From assembly GCA_004335835.1 (NCBI GenBank), contig RWJK01000609.1, positions 31,109 through 95,108 on the forward strand: a DNA stretch of 64,000 bases. The letters are read 5' to 3'. This DNA comes from Scenedesmus sp. ARA3 (Eukaryota; Chlorophyta; Chlorophyceae; Sphaeropleales; Scenedesmaceae). The notes below the pieces were generated by a model. That model worked only from the letters and a program-made list of their open reading frames with translations, had not been told where the DNA came from and made no database searches. The position numbers were made by a program, and so were the translations under genes. Below, piece after piece: positions 1-11,307 of the stretch (position 1 is its first letter; each line of letters opens with the position of its first letter).

Positions 1-1476
1 CCCAGAAGCCAACCTGCCATCAGCGGGTGGGGTGGCAGCACCAGCACCAGCAGGTGTCATGCCAGGAGGCATGACTCCTCCAGGAGCCCAAGCTGGTGGC
101 AGCAGCAGTGTATTTGATGGTCCTGCAGGTGGCATGGGCGGTGGCATGGGTGGTGCACCTGGTGCTGCTGGTGGTGCTGGAGATGGTGTGTTTGCCAGCA
201 ATGGCGCTGCGTGGGGCAACCGCTATGTGCCGTCTGTGGGCAATGCAATTGGCAGCAGCGACATCTTGGTCAAGATGGGTATTGATGCACCCGAGCAGCA
301 GGTGAGCCTGACACACGGCGCTTTAGCTTGATTTGGGTTGCTTGTATTTGGTTGACATGGACGAGTCGAGCTGTGGATGCTGAATCCAATGAAACAAGCG
401 CAGTGCAGGCTGCATGCTGGCTGCCTGTGCTGTCAAATACAGCACCAATGCATCAATGTATGGAGCTGTTACCTGACCATGTTGTGTGTGCCTGTGCTGC
501 TGCAACTCCCTGCGCAGGCTGCAACCTCTGGTGACTTGCTGCGGGCATCGTTCGCCAACGCCACTCAGACCCCCATTGACCGCATCTATGTGTACCAGAC
601 GCGCACCGTCAACTCGGCTGCAGGCCAACCTTCCACTGAGGTGAGCGGGCGCGGCAACATGCGCAGCAGCGGCGACGGCGACGGTGGCCAAAACCATGCT
701 GCCTGCTAACCAGCGATGGGCAGCTAGCAGCGCGCCTCATGATGACAAAATGACCATTTCTGGCGCCTGCTTTGGCCATGCAGCTAAACAGTCACAGCGC
801 AGGCTGGCAAGGCAACACTGCCTGCAGCCATCTTGCTTCTTCAAGTTGCAAGCAGTGTTGCAGAGCAATGAAGCAAACATGCGTCATGTACGGCCAGCAT
901 GCTGTGTTATCAGACCAGGCCAGCAAGCCCCTCTGCCAACAGTGCGGGCCAAAGCTCACGCCTGCGGTGCTGCTGCCCTTCTGCCCTGCCTGCCTGCCTC
1001 TGCACCTGCAGCTCACCCTGCTGTGCAAAACAACATGTGGCTGAATCCACTGCATCGAAATATCCTCTAAGCACCGACTTCTGCACACTGCTTGCTGCGC
1101 GCAGCTCACCCTGCTGTTCAAGAACCCCAGCGACGTGGACCGCGCCCGCCAGCAGAACGTGCTGCTGAGCACCGACGTCATGCGCGGCTTCATTGCCAAT
1201 GCAGCGCAGCGCACGGGCCTAAAGATCCAGCAGGGCTCAATCCGAGTAAGCCCTGCCGTTAATGACGGCGGCGCCATGACAGCAAATGGTGCCGGCCCAA
1301 TGATGCCGGGGCAGCTGCCAGGGCTTATGCCGGGTATGGGTCCAGGGTTTGGCGCAAATCCCGGCGCCCCGGCAGCAGCGGAGGCGCCGGCGGCTCCAAA
1401 GAACGGTGCTGCAGCGGCGGCTGCGCAGTTGACGCTGCCGCTGCTGGCAGCGCTGGCGGCCCTGGTAGCGCTTTGA
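1..1476 (+). CDS. GPI-anchored Gly/Ala/Pro-rich surface protein (5' partial)
   Basis: Three visible exons, all joined in phase 0: <2-301, 518-640 and 1105-1476 (TGA stop), giving 264 residues of the C-terminal part. The first exon is low complexity (Gly-Gly-Met, Ala-Pro and Gly-Ala runs) and ends in a globular stretch reading SSDILVKMGIDAPEQQ. The next two exons carry a roughly 110-residue folded region without cysteines (TPIDRIYVYQTRTVN, then LTLLFKNPSDVDRARQQN). A Pro/Gly/Ala linker follows, then a small-residue site (PKNGAA) and a hydrophobic tail LTLPLLAALAALVAL with nothing after it, the classic GPI-attachment layout. The protein is therefore probably displayed on the plasma membrane or wall; its role is unknown. 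It resembles the minus-strand gene at 3948-6618. The start lies outside the window. The intron before the last exon holds a decayed copy of that exon's edge. Confidence 0.72.
1009..1034 (+). repeat. intronic copy of exon edge (surface protein, last exon)
   Basis: The acceptor plus first ~20 bases of the exon starting at 1105 (CAGCTCACCCTGCTGTTCAA) recurs here with few changes, still behind a CTGCAG-type acceptor. It sits about 93 bases upstream inside the intron. It is one of a family of exon-edge duplications in this window. Confidence 0.6.
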
Positions 1477-3947
1477 AGCGTTGGGTCATGAGGATATAGG
1501 GAAGCATGGTAAAGTGAGGTCAACACTAGTGTTTGACCAGTCTGCAGGTTGCCATGTAGATGGCTGTTGCGTGCTGTGTGTTGGTCACGTGACAACGCAT
1601 GTGGTATGCTGGGCACTGTTGGTGTGGGGGAGGCAAGGTTTTGAGAGCACTGCTGGCAGCAGGTTGGGGGTGAAGTGCATGTACAACAAGCAGTTTTGCA
1701 ACAGCACGACGATGGCGTCGTGTACTAGATTGAGCAGTTGGTGCTGGAAGACCTTTTCCATTTCATTGGCTCCCTGGTTGCATCACACACTGCATGCAGC
1801 CACACACGTCTACAGTGACAATGCACTCAGCCCAACAACAGCAGCAACCGTCCTACAGCCTAGCAGGTTGCCGACTTTGAGCTTTGTTTGGGATGGCAGT
1901 AGGTGAAGGCATATTGCGCTGGCATACACATCATGATGTCACAGCATGTTTTTTGGCTGAAAATGCGCTTTAGTGAGGCACGCATCAGCATCTGCCGCTT
2001 ACCCAAACTTTGGCAGCTGATGCCAAGAGTGCGAAGGACAAAGCATCTACAGCACAATGCATCAAATGCACAGTTCAGGCTTGCAGCACATGTTCTGAAT
2101 GGCCAGCATGACATAACTTGATGCGCGGTTGTGTTGGCATCAAACATACGTGAACAGCAGACTGAAGCAGCACTGGCATCCACCAAATTTAGCCAAGACG
2201 CGAGTGTTGGACGTGGGATGAGCGGCAGCAAGCTGGGTTGATAAGTGTGATGCTTGGCACAGCACTGCTGCGGCAGCATGCAGTACTGCGCAGTACTTGG
2301 TACCAGTATTCCACCTTAGAGTCTGCCTTGCCACATGTCCCGGCAGGCTCCCTGCCGCTCTGCATTGGCGAGAGAAGGCCACACAAGCCCTGCAGCACGC
2401 TGTGGGCCTTGGCATCATGCTCAGTCAGCACATTGTCTTCCAGCTGGACAGACGGAGACGTTTGTAGATTTGCTGATATGGCGTCACTGCTGCCGCTCGA
2501 TTGGTAACAAGATGGTTCTACTCAAGTTGAGCGTTTGTGGTTTGTAAAGCAGCTAGTATGTCATGTGGCTGAGGTCATTGGCTTATGTGCATGCCATCGG
2601 CTGCAGTTGGGTGTCTAAACTCGTTCTCAAACAAGCTCTGATGGTGACACCTGCTTTGATGCGAGGTTGGGCAAACTGGCACAACAATCAGGAGCAAGAG
2701 GTCTGCAGCAAGCCGCATTGTCCTAGGATGACTTTGCCACAAGCATTGTCATCATCAACATCAGTGTTACCTGCCAAACCCTTTCAATGTTGTGGCTCGC
2801 TCCAACAGAACAAGGTGCAGCACAACTTCGTCACAGCTGGAGACAGCGCTGCAGCATGTAACACCTTGCACACGCATGATACACAAGCCAAGGTTGCATG
2901 CCACAGCATGTCCATGACATCTGCGATCTGCAGGCACATCTGAAAAGAATACATCCACCCACAAAGCGCCAGCAGTACTACTACTGACTGCTACCGGCAA
3001 GCCGTCTATCCCTAGCCTTGATCAGAAAACACAAACATCAGAGCCAGTGTGCGCCAAGGCACGATCCCTGGATATACAGATTGCACACCAGAGTCACTGC
3101 TGCTGCATGTGCAAGCCTAGTCTGACACACTCTTGTGCAGCCTGCGCCGCACTGAAAGTAGTATGCACATGCACCCTGACACAACATGCTGATCACACGC
3201 CATTGCAAAGCACGCCATGGTTTTGTTGGTGATCAGCAGGTTTGCTTCACCCTGCACACAGAGGATCCTTGCTGAGCCTCATGCTTGTTATGCATTAACA
3301 CTTGCAGCCCGTCCTGCTCTCTGCCATCTGTGCGCAGTGTAGGCAAACAGTCTGCAGCATGCACGCTGATGTGCAAGCTGAGTCCCCCAAAGCGTTTGTG
3401 GCAGGCTGCATGCAGCGCACATGGCATGAGATGCACGCAATGTGCACTGTTCTGTGGCATGAGGCTGCCTGAGTATGCCCCATGCTTGCACATTGCGTAC
3501 ATGCTATGCATATGTGACATTGCAGTATGCGCAGACACACACTCATTGATCGGTCCCTGCATAGATATCCTGCACCAGCTTCACTCATGCAAACTGTTTC
3601 GACTGCACAAACAACAGGCGGCACGCAACCGTGCACACCACCCCTGCACCTGCAAGCTGTATGTACTACTGACACAACTCCAAACAAACATCTACAACCT
3701 GTACACACCTCCCGCAAGGGACAATCATCACACATTCTGCTGTCATCCACATGACACATTCCAGTAGAGCAGGCCACGCCAGCATCCGGCTGCCTTTTTG
3801 CCTCCCGCGCTGCTGCACGCCATTCTCAGGTGCCGCAGCTCCCACCTCCATCCTGCATGCTCGTGCATGCTGTGTCGTGCTGCACTGCTGTCTGTCACAG
3901 CCACTCGCACAGCACACCCCGCTGCAATCAACAAGCTGCCGCATTGC
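1477..3947. other. convergent intergenic region, no gene seen
   Basis: Lies between two converging stop codons. No ORF has coding character or recognisable similarity. From 1477 to about 2,600 the plus strand is T/G-rich; from about 2,600 to 3,947 it is C/A-rich, so each half has the composition of a 3' flank of its own neighbour. A TGTAA word at 2543-2547 could end the plus-strand transcript, though it is more than 1 kb from the stop and may be chance. Confidence 0.5.
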
Positions 3948-6618
3948 TTACAGCAGCAGCGCGCCAGCGGCGAACAGCAGCGGCAGCAGCGCGCCAACAG
4001 CCACACTGCCAGCTCCAGAGCTCTGCCTGCGACGCTCAGCCAGCGTGCCTGCCATGCCGCCACCGGCACCGGGCGCACCTGGCAGGCCTGCAGTGGATGT
4101 TGCATTACCGCCGGATGCTGCTGTGCCAGGCAGCGGCGTGGCTGCACCAGGCAGGCCTGCGCCAGCAGCTGCCACTCCATTCAGGCCGCCTGTTGTATCC
4201 ATCATTGTGGCAGATGGCAGCGGCCCGTTGGTGCCGCGCGCTGCTGCCTTGTAGTCTGTTGGTGTCTGCGCCTTCATGGAGTCCCCGATCATGTCCAGGC
4301 GCAGCTCTTCGATGCGGTTCTTGAGGTTGTTTTGGGTCTTCTCCTCGTTGAGGGAGCCCAGCAGGTTGGTGGCCAGCTCAGGGTTGCGGTTGGAGACGAC
4401 GAAGCGTACCGTGGTGAATGCGCGGCCGTACTCGTCAGCGGAGGGCAGCACCTGCAGCGGCGGCAGCAGCAGGCGTGCATGCATTTGCTGGAGGAGAGGA
4501 TGCTATGTGCTGATGAACGTCAAGGTGCGTCTGCCAGCGTTTCAAGAAGTGCAGGCAGCGTTGATTTCACTGCAGAGGAGCTCGTCAGCGTAACAGTGCC
4601 TTGTGTTTCTGCCAAATCCAGCTGCATGTGCTGCTGCCGGCTGACCGGGGCACGTGCCTCTGCACCTACCAGCCCACTGTTATAAGAACGCACATGTGCA
4701 ACTGCGGTGAGGATCAAGCTGAGTCCCCTCCTGCTGCTGAATCACAAGCTGCTGTTGCTGTGCAAAGAACATTTATCCGAAGAAACTGTTCCACAGTTCT
4801 ATGTGCTGCTGCTGCTGCTGCTGCAGCCTGCCTCGCCTCACCTAATAGTAGCTGATGAAGGTGTGCAAGCAGCAGTTGTGCATTAAACATTGATGCGCAC
4901 AAGCTCATGCTGCTGCTGCTGCTGCTGCTGCAGCCATAGCCTGCCCTCACCTGGTAGTAGCTGATGGAGTTGGGCAGGATGCCTCCCGCCTTGGCCATGG
5001 CCTCGCGCACCTTCTTCTGGTTCCAGTAGATCTGCTCCGGCGTGTTGGCCACGTTGAAGCTCACCTGGGGGCAGCAAGAAAGAAGCAGCAGCAGTGTTGA
5101 GGCGCAGGCGCAGTGACTGTTGAAGAAGGTGCGCTGTCAGGGCCAACTGCAGCAGCTGCTGCGTTGACTTGTTGCAAGCATAGGCTGCAACGGTGTGCCA
5201 GTGCTGACGCACAGCAACACCCAGAGGCAACAGGTGCTGACATTCCTCGGCAAGCTGGACTATGCCTATCCCTTCAGACGCAAGGCCTGCTGCTGCCAGT
5301 GCACTGTCAAGCCCTCAACGCAAATCCTGCAGCTGGCATGAAACTTGCTGTGTGGCCCTAGCAGGACAGCAGCAGCAGCAGCAGCAGCAGCAGCGCGGCA
5401 AATCACGACACATCCACGAGCTTGTACTGGTGTTGTAAAAGTTTAGCCCACTCACAATGACATCGCTCTCAGTGAAGTCCTTCAAGTCATCCCACTGAGG
5501 CTTGAACCCTGAACCGCGGGGAATAGGAGGCGCAGGAGGCGCAGCAGCCCTCGCACGGGGAGGCGGCGCAGGCATCACACTGTTGATGTTGCCTGGCAGC
5601 AGACCAGGCGGCAGCATGGGGCCGGCAAAAGCACCGGCCAGCGCACCAGGTGCGGCACCGATAGGTGCAGCACCGGCGGCAGGAGGCACTGAAATAACAG
5701 ACTCGCCGGTAGCAAGCGGCATAGCTGGCAGGGCACCAGTGGGGCCCACCATACCGGGCATTGCCGCGCCAGCTGGCATGGCGAAACCTGGCTGGGGTGC
5801 GAGTGGCTGGGGTGCTACTGGCATTGCTGCTGCTGCTGCACTGCCGTAGCCGGCAGCAGCCAGCGGGTCGTATCCTGCAAAGCCGAGGGGCACGCCTGCT
5901 GGTGCCGGCACTGGTGCTGCTGCTGCTGGCATGGCTGCCGGCATGGCGGCTGGGAAGCCTGCTGCAGCCGGGAACGCAGCTGGCGCTGCAGCCGGGAATG
6001 CAGCGGGCGCTGCTGCAGGGAAGCCAGTTGCTGCAGGGAAGCCAGTTGCTGCAGGGAAGGCTGCTGCTGGCGCTGCAGCTGGGAAGCCGGCGGTTGCTGC
6101 AGCTGGGAAGGCTGCTGGTGCAGCGATAGCTGGCGCGGGCGCAGCTGTCAGTGCTGCGGGTGCCACTGGTGCTGCTGGGTCAGGGATTGGGATGATGCCA
6201 GGCGGCAGCTGAGCCTGGCATGTTGCAAGGCCTGCAGGGCATTTATACAAAGTTTGTAGTCACACACAATGTGAAAGCGTTGGAAAGAAATTGCAGCAGC
6301 TGCTTGGCAAACTGAGGCCTGAGGGTGAGTAGGTTGCAGCAGGTACTGCGCACGCTGCAGCAACGGCCATTGGCAGGCAGCAAGGAGGCGAACGCACCAT
6401 GCAGCGGAAATCAATTCAAAGCAGAACGATAATTCAACATCTGCGTTAGGCAGTTCGTGCATGCAGCCATCACACCAGCGGCTCTTGCGCTGGGTGACAC
6501 CAAACAGTGCAGCCACGCAGCTTGTATAGTTGATGATCAATTATCAAAGACCGCATACGCCGGCTGTTTACTCACACAGCACCAAGAGCACGAAGGTGCT
6601 GGCTTTGGAGGGCTGCAT
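3948..6618 (-). CDS. GPI-anchored Pro/Ala-rich secreted surface protein
   Basis: Four exons on the minus strand: 6618-6576, 6231-5456, 5064-4951 and 4451-3948. Phases agree (1,0,0), giving 478 residues. The first exon encodes MQPSKASTFVLLVLC and the join continues LATCQAQLPPG, a textbook signal peptide probably cut after CQA. Next comes a ~200-residue low-complexity part with tandem FPAA/GFPAA units and Ala-Pro runs, then a globular region of about 130 residues (DDLKDFTESDVI, NTPEQIYWNQKKVREAM, FTTVRFVVSNRNPELATN). A Gly/Ala/Pro linker leads to SSGAGS and the hydrophobic end VAVGALLPLLFAAGALLL, a GPI-anchor signal. It is likely an extracellular wall or membrane glycoprotein. Its globular part matches the gene at 1-1476 in order of motifs (SD-hydrophobic-V..., PEQ, a TxxFxxNP-like strand), suggesting an old inverted duplication. 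No named family recognised. Confidence 0.75.
5900..6175 (-). repeat. coding minisatellite for FPAA/GFPAA repeats
   Basis: Imperfect 12-18-base coding units in the second exon of the surface-protein gene give a run of Phe-Pro-Ala-Ala, Gly-Phe-Pro-Ala-Ala and Met-Pro-Ala-Ala blocks. The period and the small-residue composition resemble elastin-like or wall-protein stalks. Copy number is likely to vary between strains. Confidence 0.6.
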
Positions 6619-9600
6619 GGCGCTCCCTCTGTAAGCCAACTTCGGTGCTAATCCTCTCAAGCTCCAAGTTTCTAATTATTAGAGCGGTATTACGTAACTT
6701 GCACGTTCAGAGTTTGGCCCTAGAGTCAGTTGGAAGCGGCTCAAATAGTTGGTCCTGAACTTGCCACAATCAGCTTCCTGAGCTCTGAAGCTGCAAGTCA
6801 ATATACCTTTCTGCTAGCGTCAAGAAATGTGATCGCAGGTAGCTCAGCGTGATTGGTATGTGGGGCAGGTGTTTACAGCGCAGCGAGTGACTCTGCCAAG
6901 CAATTCCAGTTACCATACGCAGCTACTCCAACACGCACCAACTCAACATGTATGAGCCTTGCAACATGATCGAAGGTGTGGGCGAGGCCGGTAGGTGCGC
7001 GGGCAAATGCCACAACGAACCTGTTCCAACGACATCAACCATACAGGAGAACCGCAACGCGACACGATGGCACCAGGAATGAGCTGTAAGGCGCAGTGAT
7101 GTGGTGCGAAAAGGCTTTCTGACGGCTGCAGCCTCCGGTCACCGCAACTAGAAACTGTCAGGCCCACCAGCCAGGCTGGAAGTTCTCGCTGTATTGATCA
7201 AAACGACCAGCCTTCCATGGTAATCTGAGGTAAAAGACGAACACACACACTGTCTTTTTGGTATAAGGCATATAGCGGAGGATGGCAGGGGCTGGCAGCC
7301 CACGTGCTGGCACACATCCTAGTCAGCCTCAGCCAGTGTGCATGCATGTGGCCTGTGAAACTGCGAGTCTGAGGACGATGTACGTCTGCGAGTCTGAGGA
7401 CGAGTTTCATTAAAGGGACGCAGCAGCCATCAGTGTCACATTGAGCACCCACGCCGAAGCCAGAATTGCTTGCACACGCAACTAGGCCACGTGGAACAGG
7501 CGCAGCAGCAAAGACAGCAGACAAAGACTCTGCAGTTTTCAAGGTTTTTTCCTGCCTGGGCTTGGTGGTGCCTCATAACCCACAACATGCGATGAATATA
7601 GCGTCACTGCTGATTCTTTATCTTCCAGCACAGGCGATTGCAGCACGCATCAAGCCGATTGACATGGCATGATGCCTTTTTTCAGCACGGTGCTGTCATG
7701 TGCAGTGCAGCAGTCGCCCTTCAACTTGAAGTCCGCTGAAGTCACTGAAGTCACTGGCCATGGTTCAGAGCAGGTTGATGTTCGGTGCCAAACTACTGGG
7801 CAGGGAACTCCCTGCATACTCTGGTGTTGTCAAAGTGCAGTATAGCCATGTCAGAACTGAAACGACATGCCCTGCAGCAAGCAGCCCTCAGGGCGATGCA
7901 CTGTGTGGCAGAGGCGGGCTCGGTTGCAGATCCAGCACAATTCAACGTGACTCATCGAGCCGGTTGTGGTGTGAGCTGCTGACAACGCTGAGCGTGCTCT
8001 TGCAAGCTGTGTTGCGTGGCAAGCTCCTGCAAGCCCCGTCGCTTGCAAGCTGCTCAGCACCATCTGGTGCATGGCACCATGTAAAAGGTCGACACCATAC
8101 GGCTCCACGATCCCGAAACACCGTTGTAAATGCACGGCTGCGCACCTGCAAGCAATGCCATGTCCAGCGGTGGACAGACTGCCTGCATGGCAGGACACTG
8201 CAAGCTGCTCTGGACAACATGCCTGCCAGCAGACGCAGGTGTCCTCTCCCAGCCCAGCATCGGGTGCAGCATTGCATCAAAGGGGTGCAGCTGCAACTCG
8301 CCTGATCAGCTGATGTCCACTTGGCAGGAGCCGCCCGCAATGCTTGCAAACTGCTCAGCTCCATGTGGCCCACCGGGTGCATGGCGGACAGCTGCAAGGA
8401 CGCCACTGCAACTTGAAGTCTGCAAGCTGCCCAGCATGACGTGCGTTGGCCTCTGCTGGCGCTGCAGGCCGGGTCCAGCAGAGCATTGAAGGCGTGCAGC
8501 TTCATCTCACCTGGCACCCACAAAACAGGAGCCGCCTGCAATGTGCACGCCTGCTTTTGCTGCAGTGGCTGCAGGGCTGATGGCATACATGTAAAATGAC
8601 GAATTCCAGACAAAGCCAGGATGCCAAAGCACGCTGGTCATGCACAGCTGCGCACCTTCAAGCAATGCTGAGCCAGAAGACCCCCGCCAAAGTCTCCTGG
8701 CACTCCGAGTGGTGGGCTGCTCATGTAGGCACGGCTGGACATGTTCCGGCTGGATGCGTAGCACCATGAGGGGCCGGCCTAAGAATCTCTGGTTCTGCTT
8801 GAGGTACTGGTCAACTGCTGCGGCGCTGTACAGGCGCAGCCAGCTGGTCAACTGCCAAAAAACCCCAGTCACAGCTGTGTTGTGGGCCCATTCAAACGGA
8901 CTATCATGTTTTAGAGCTCAATGCATGAGCGCAGCATTCAAGTCAAGCAGCACGATGGCAGCCGTCTGCAATGGACTGAGCAGTATAAACTCCAACTGCC
9001 TGGTTTGACTGATAAAAACTGTGTTACTGCCAACATCCAAAACTACACTTCACTTGCTCTGCGCACACCAGCAGGAGTGCCGCCTGACGCCAGCACATGG
9101 TGAATGCAACATCAGTACGTGCGGTGGTTCGCTAATCTGCATGCTGTCTGTCTGCTGCTCCTGTGTCAGCTGACGGGCCTTTTTGTGTTGGGAGTGCCTT
9201 TGCCACCAGCCGACTGCACCATAACGTTGATGACGGTGCCGAACTGGCACCAGTTTTGCCTCCCACTCCACTGATGACCTGTTGAAGGGAAGTGTCGGTC
9301 CCAGGCTGTCATTGCAGCTGTGACATGTACGTACTTGTTACTGTTTGCCATGGACAACTGCTGAGCAGGTTGCAGTGACACTCTGTGAAAAAAAGCATTG
9401 CAGATGATCTCCATCCTAGAAGTCTGGCATCCAATAATAGTCTTGTACTTATTGTAAATACAGCACTTACATACCACCGGCGGCAACCTAAGCACCATGC
9501 TGGGCAGGTCAAGGGGTAAGCTTGGTCTGGTTTACTTGCTGTGGATCACCCCCTGAATGTACCCTTCTTGTACTTATCACACACCAACTGCTGGTTATTG

Positions 9601-10587
9601 CAGTGACGTGGAATATTGCTGGTCACATGCAGAGAAGTGTCTGGTGACTCTGCTTGTACTGGTTTGCATTCCATGCTGGGGTACAGTGCTGCTGCTTTTC
9701 CACTGGCACAGTAGAACATGAGAAACAACACGGCGCGGCTTATGCCACGACGCATGCCATGTATGGCCATGCCAAAACATGCAGAGCTCTGCTGTTTGTG
9801 AAGCACGATGAAAAGGCCTGAATCGACTGCTGTGCGTCTTGCCTTTGAGCCTATTCTGCGACTGTCGCTGTTGCTGTGTCATTGCATCGCATATCTCCTT
9901 CGCAAACCTGCCTATTGCTGCACCACTCAACTTTGCACTGCTGACAGAGTTAGTGAATGGTTAATCTTCACTTTGGCCTACCTGTGTGTATGCTGCAGCG
10001 GTTTGTGAACTGAATCACTGAGTAGGCTGATGATGCCCACCCTCCTGCTGCTCTGCCTGCAGCCCATCAGCTGGACTCCCCTCACAGCTTGAGCGTAAAG
10101 ATAGTAAGGATAACCGTACATTAAGGCATGTTCTGCCTGGTATGTTATGTCAACATCGTGCTTTTCAAGGAGAAAGAAGTTGCCCATCAAACCAGAGTGT
10201 TGGCAGATGCGACCGGGTCAAGCTGTGTGCCAGCAAGAACGACCACAACCAAGCAGATTAGAGAAGGAACTGATAATTGATGGAAAAACGCAGCATGATA
10301 GCACAACAGACAACGGAAACGGGGAAAAGGCGGGAGAAACGGTGAAAGCATGGCCAGTGGTATTGCTGAGGTGGCTGAAGCGCTCGAAACAACTAGCGAT
10401 CGTAGCTCTGATTGGTTTTGCTAAGTGACGGACGGCTGATGAGCCATGTTATCGGGTGCCGGGCCCTGCCCAGCTTAACACTCGCCTCGCGCTGCTTTAT
10501 TACAAGCCTTGGGGGTCCACACGAAGGCAGCAAGAGTCCATATAGCTTAGTTGTTTACAGTTTACACGCTTTGAAGCAGCAAACAAC
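6619..10587. other. long intergenic region, no gene seen; short repeats
   Basis: About 4 kb with stop-rich frames and no protein similarity that I recognise. An 18-base direct repeat lies at 7361-7378 and 7386-7403. The stretch 8,040-8,620 contains imperfect repeats built on AAGCTGCTCAGC and GGAGCCGCC.GCAATG, and parts of 8,590-8,736 recur at 48.6 kb and 59.3-59.9 kb, so a dispersed non-coding repeat is probably present. Both surrounding genes point away from this region, so their promoters should lie at its two ends. Confidence 0.45.
8590..8736. repeat. dispersed non-coding repeat fragment
   Basis: 8593-8623 matches 48625-48655 with a few changes. 8640-8669 matches 8130-8159 directly and 59922-59951 in inverted orientation. 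8690-8736 matches 59335-59384. The matches are partial (roughly 75-85% by eye) and have no ORF, so this looks like a decayed repeat family rather than a gene. Confidence 0.4.
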
Positions 10588-11307
10588 ATGCGGGTGCCGA
10601 CAGACCTCATCCATGAAGCAAAGTGTTCAGTCTGCTGTGCACCTTCAATAATGGAGTGTGTGGAGTGCATTAAGGAGGACACCAAGTGCAGCGAGGCGCC
10701 CAGCTTCTGCAGCAGCAAGTGCTATTCAAAGCACTTCAGCGCTCACAGGCAGCGCTCCTTCGGCAGCAAAAGGTGCGCGGAACGCTAGAAGCTGATACTT
10801 GAGCAGCACAGCAGACGCACGGGTGGCAAGGCAGCGACTCAAGAGTTGCTTGTAGCACGGGGTCCTTCCCGGGGTCTTCCGGCGTTCCCTGCAGGCATGC
10901 TAAGCTCACCAAAGACATGAACAATTTGCATAAAGCTCCGAGCAGCAGCACTGCGCCCTTCGTGGCCTTGGTCGTCGGTTGTCACTGATTCAGCTTTGCT
11001 CCCGCGCCCGTCCTTCCCCCGCTGCAGGTCTAGCAGTAGCAGCGGATCGTCGAGCATCAGCAGCGGCTCGAGCTCACCAAGTTTGGGGAGCAGCAGCGAG
11101 CCCAGCTCACCAAGCAGCCCCTTGATGGGGTTCCAGCAGCAGCAGCAGCAGCAGCACAGCCCTGCACAGGGCCACTATGTGCAGCAGTTCATACACATGC
11201 AGCCACCTCCGCCACGGGGCTATCACGCACCAGTGATGATGCACAGACACCCCATTGAAGTGGGGGGTCCGGCACCGTACTGGCAGCAGCACCACATGCG
11301 CCGATAG
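10588..11307 (+). CDS. small C6H2 (MetAP1-type) zinc-finger protein
   Basis: Two exons, 10588-10772 and 11028-11307, joined inside an AGG codon, give 154 residues. Residues ~12-56 hold spaced zinc ligands: C-x2-C (CSVC), C-x2-C (CVEC), C-x3-C (FCSSKC) and H-x3-H (HFSAH). This C6H2 order is that of the N-terminal finger of methionine aminopeptidase 1, which helps it contact ribosomes, and differs from MYND fingers, which end H-x3-C. No peptidase domain follows. The second exon is Ser-rich, then Gln-rich (HSPAQGHYVQQF) and ends in a Pro/His-rich tail that is probably disordered. It may be an adaptor for ribosomes or other proteins, but that is inference. The start is the first ATG after in-frame stops. 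Confidence 0.72.
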
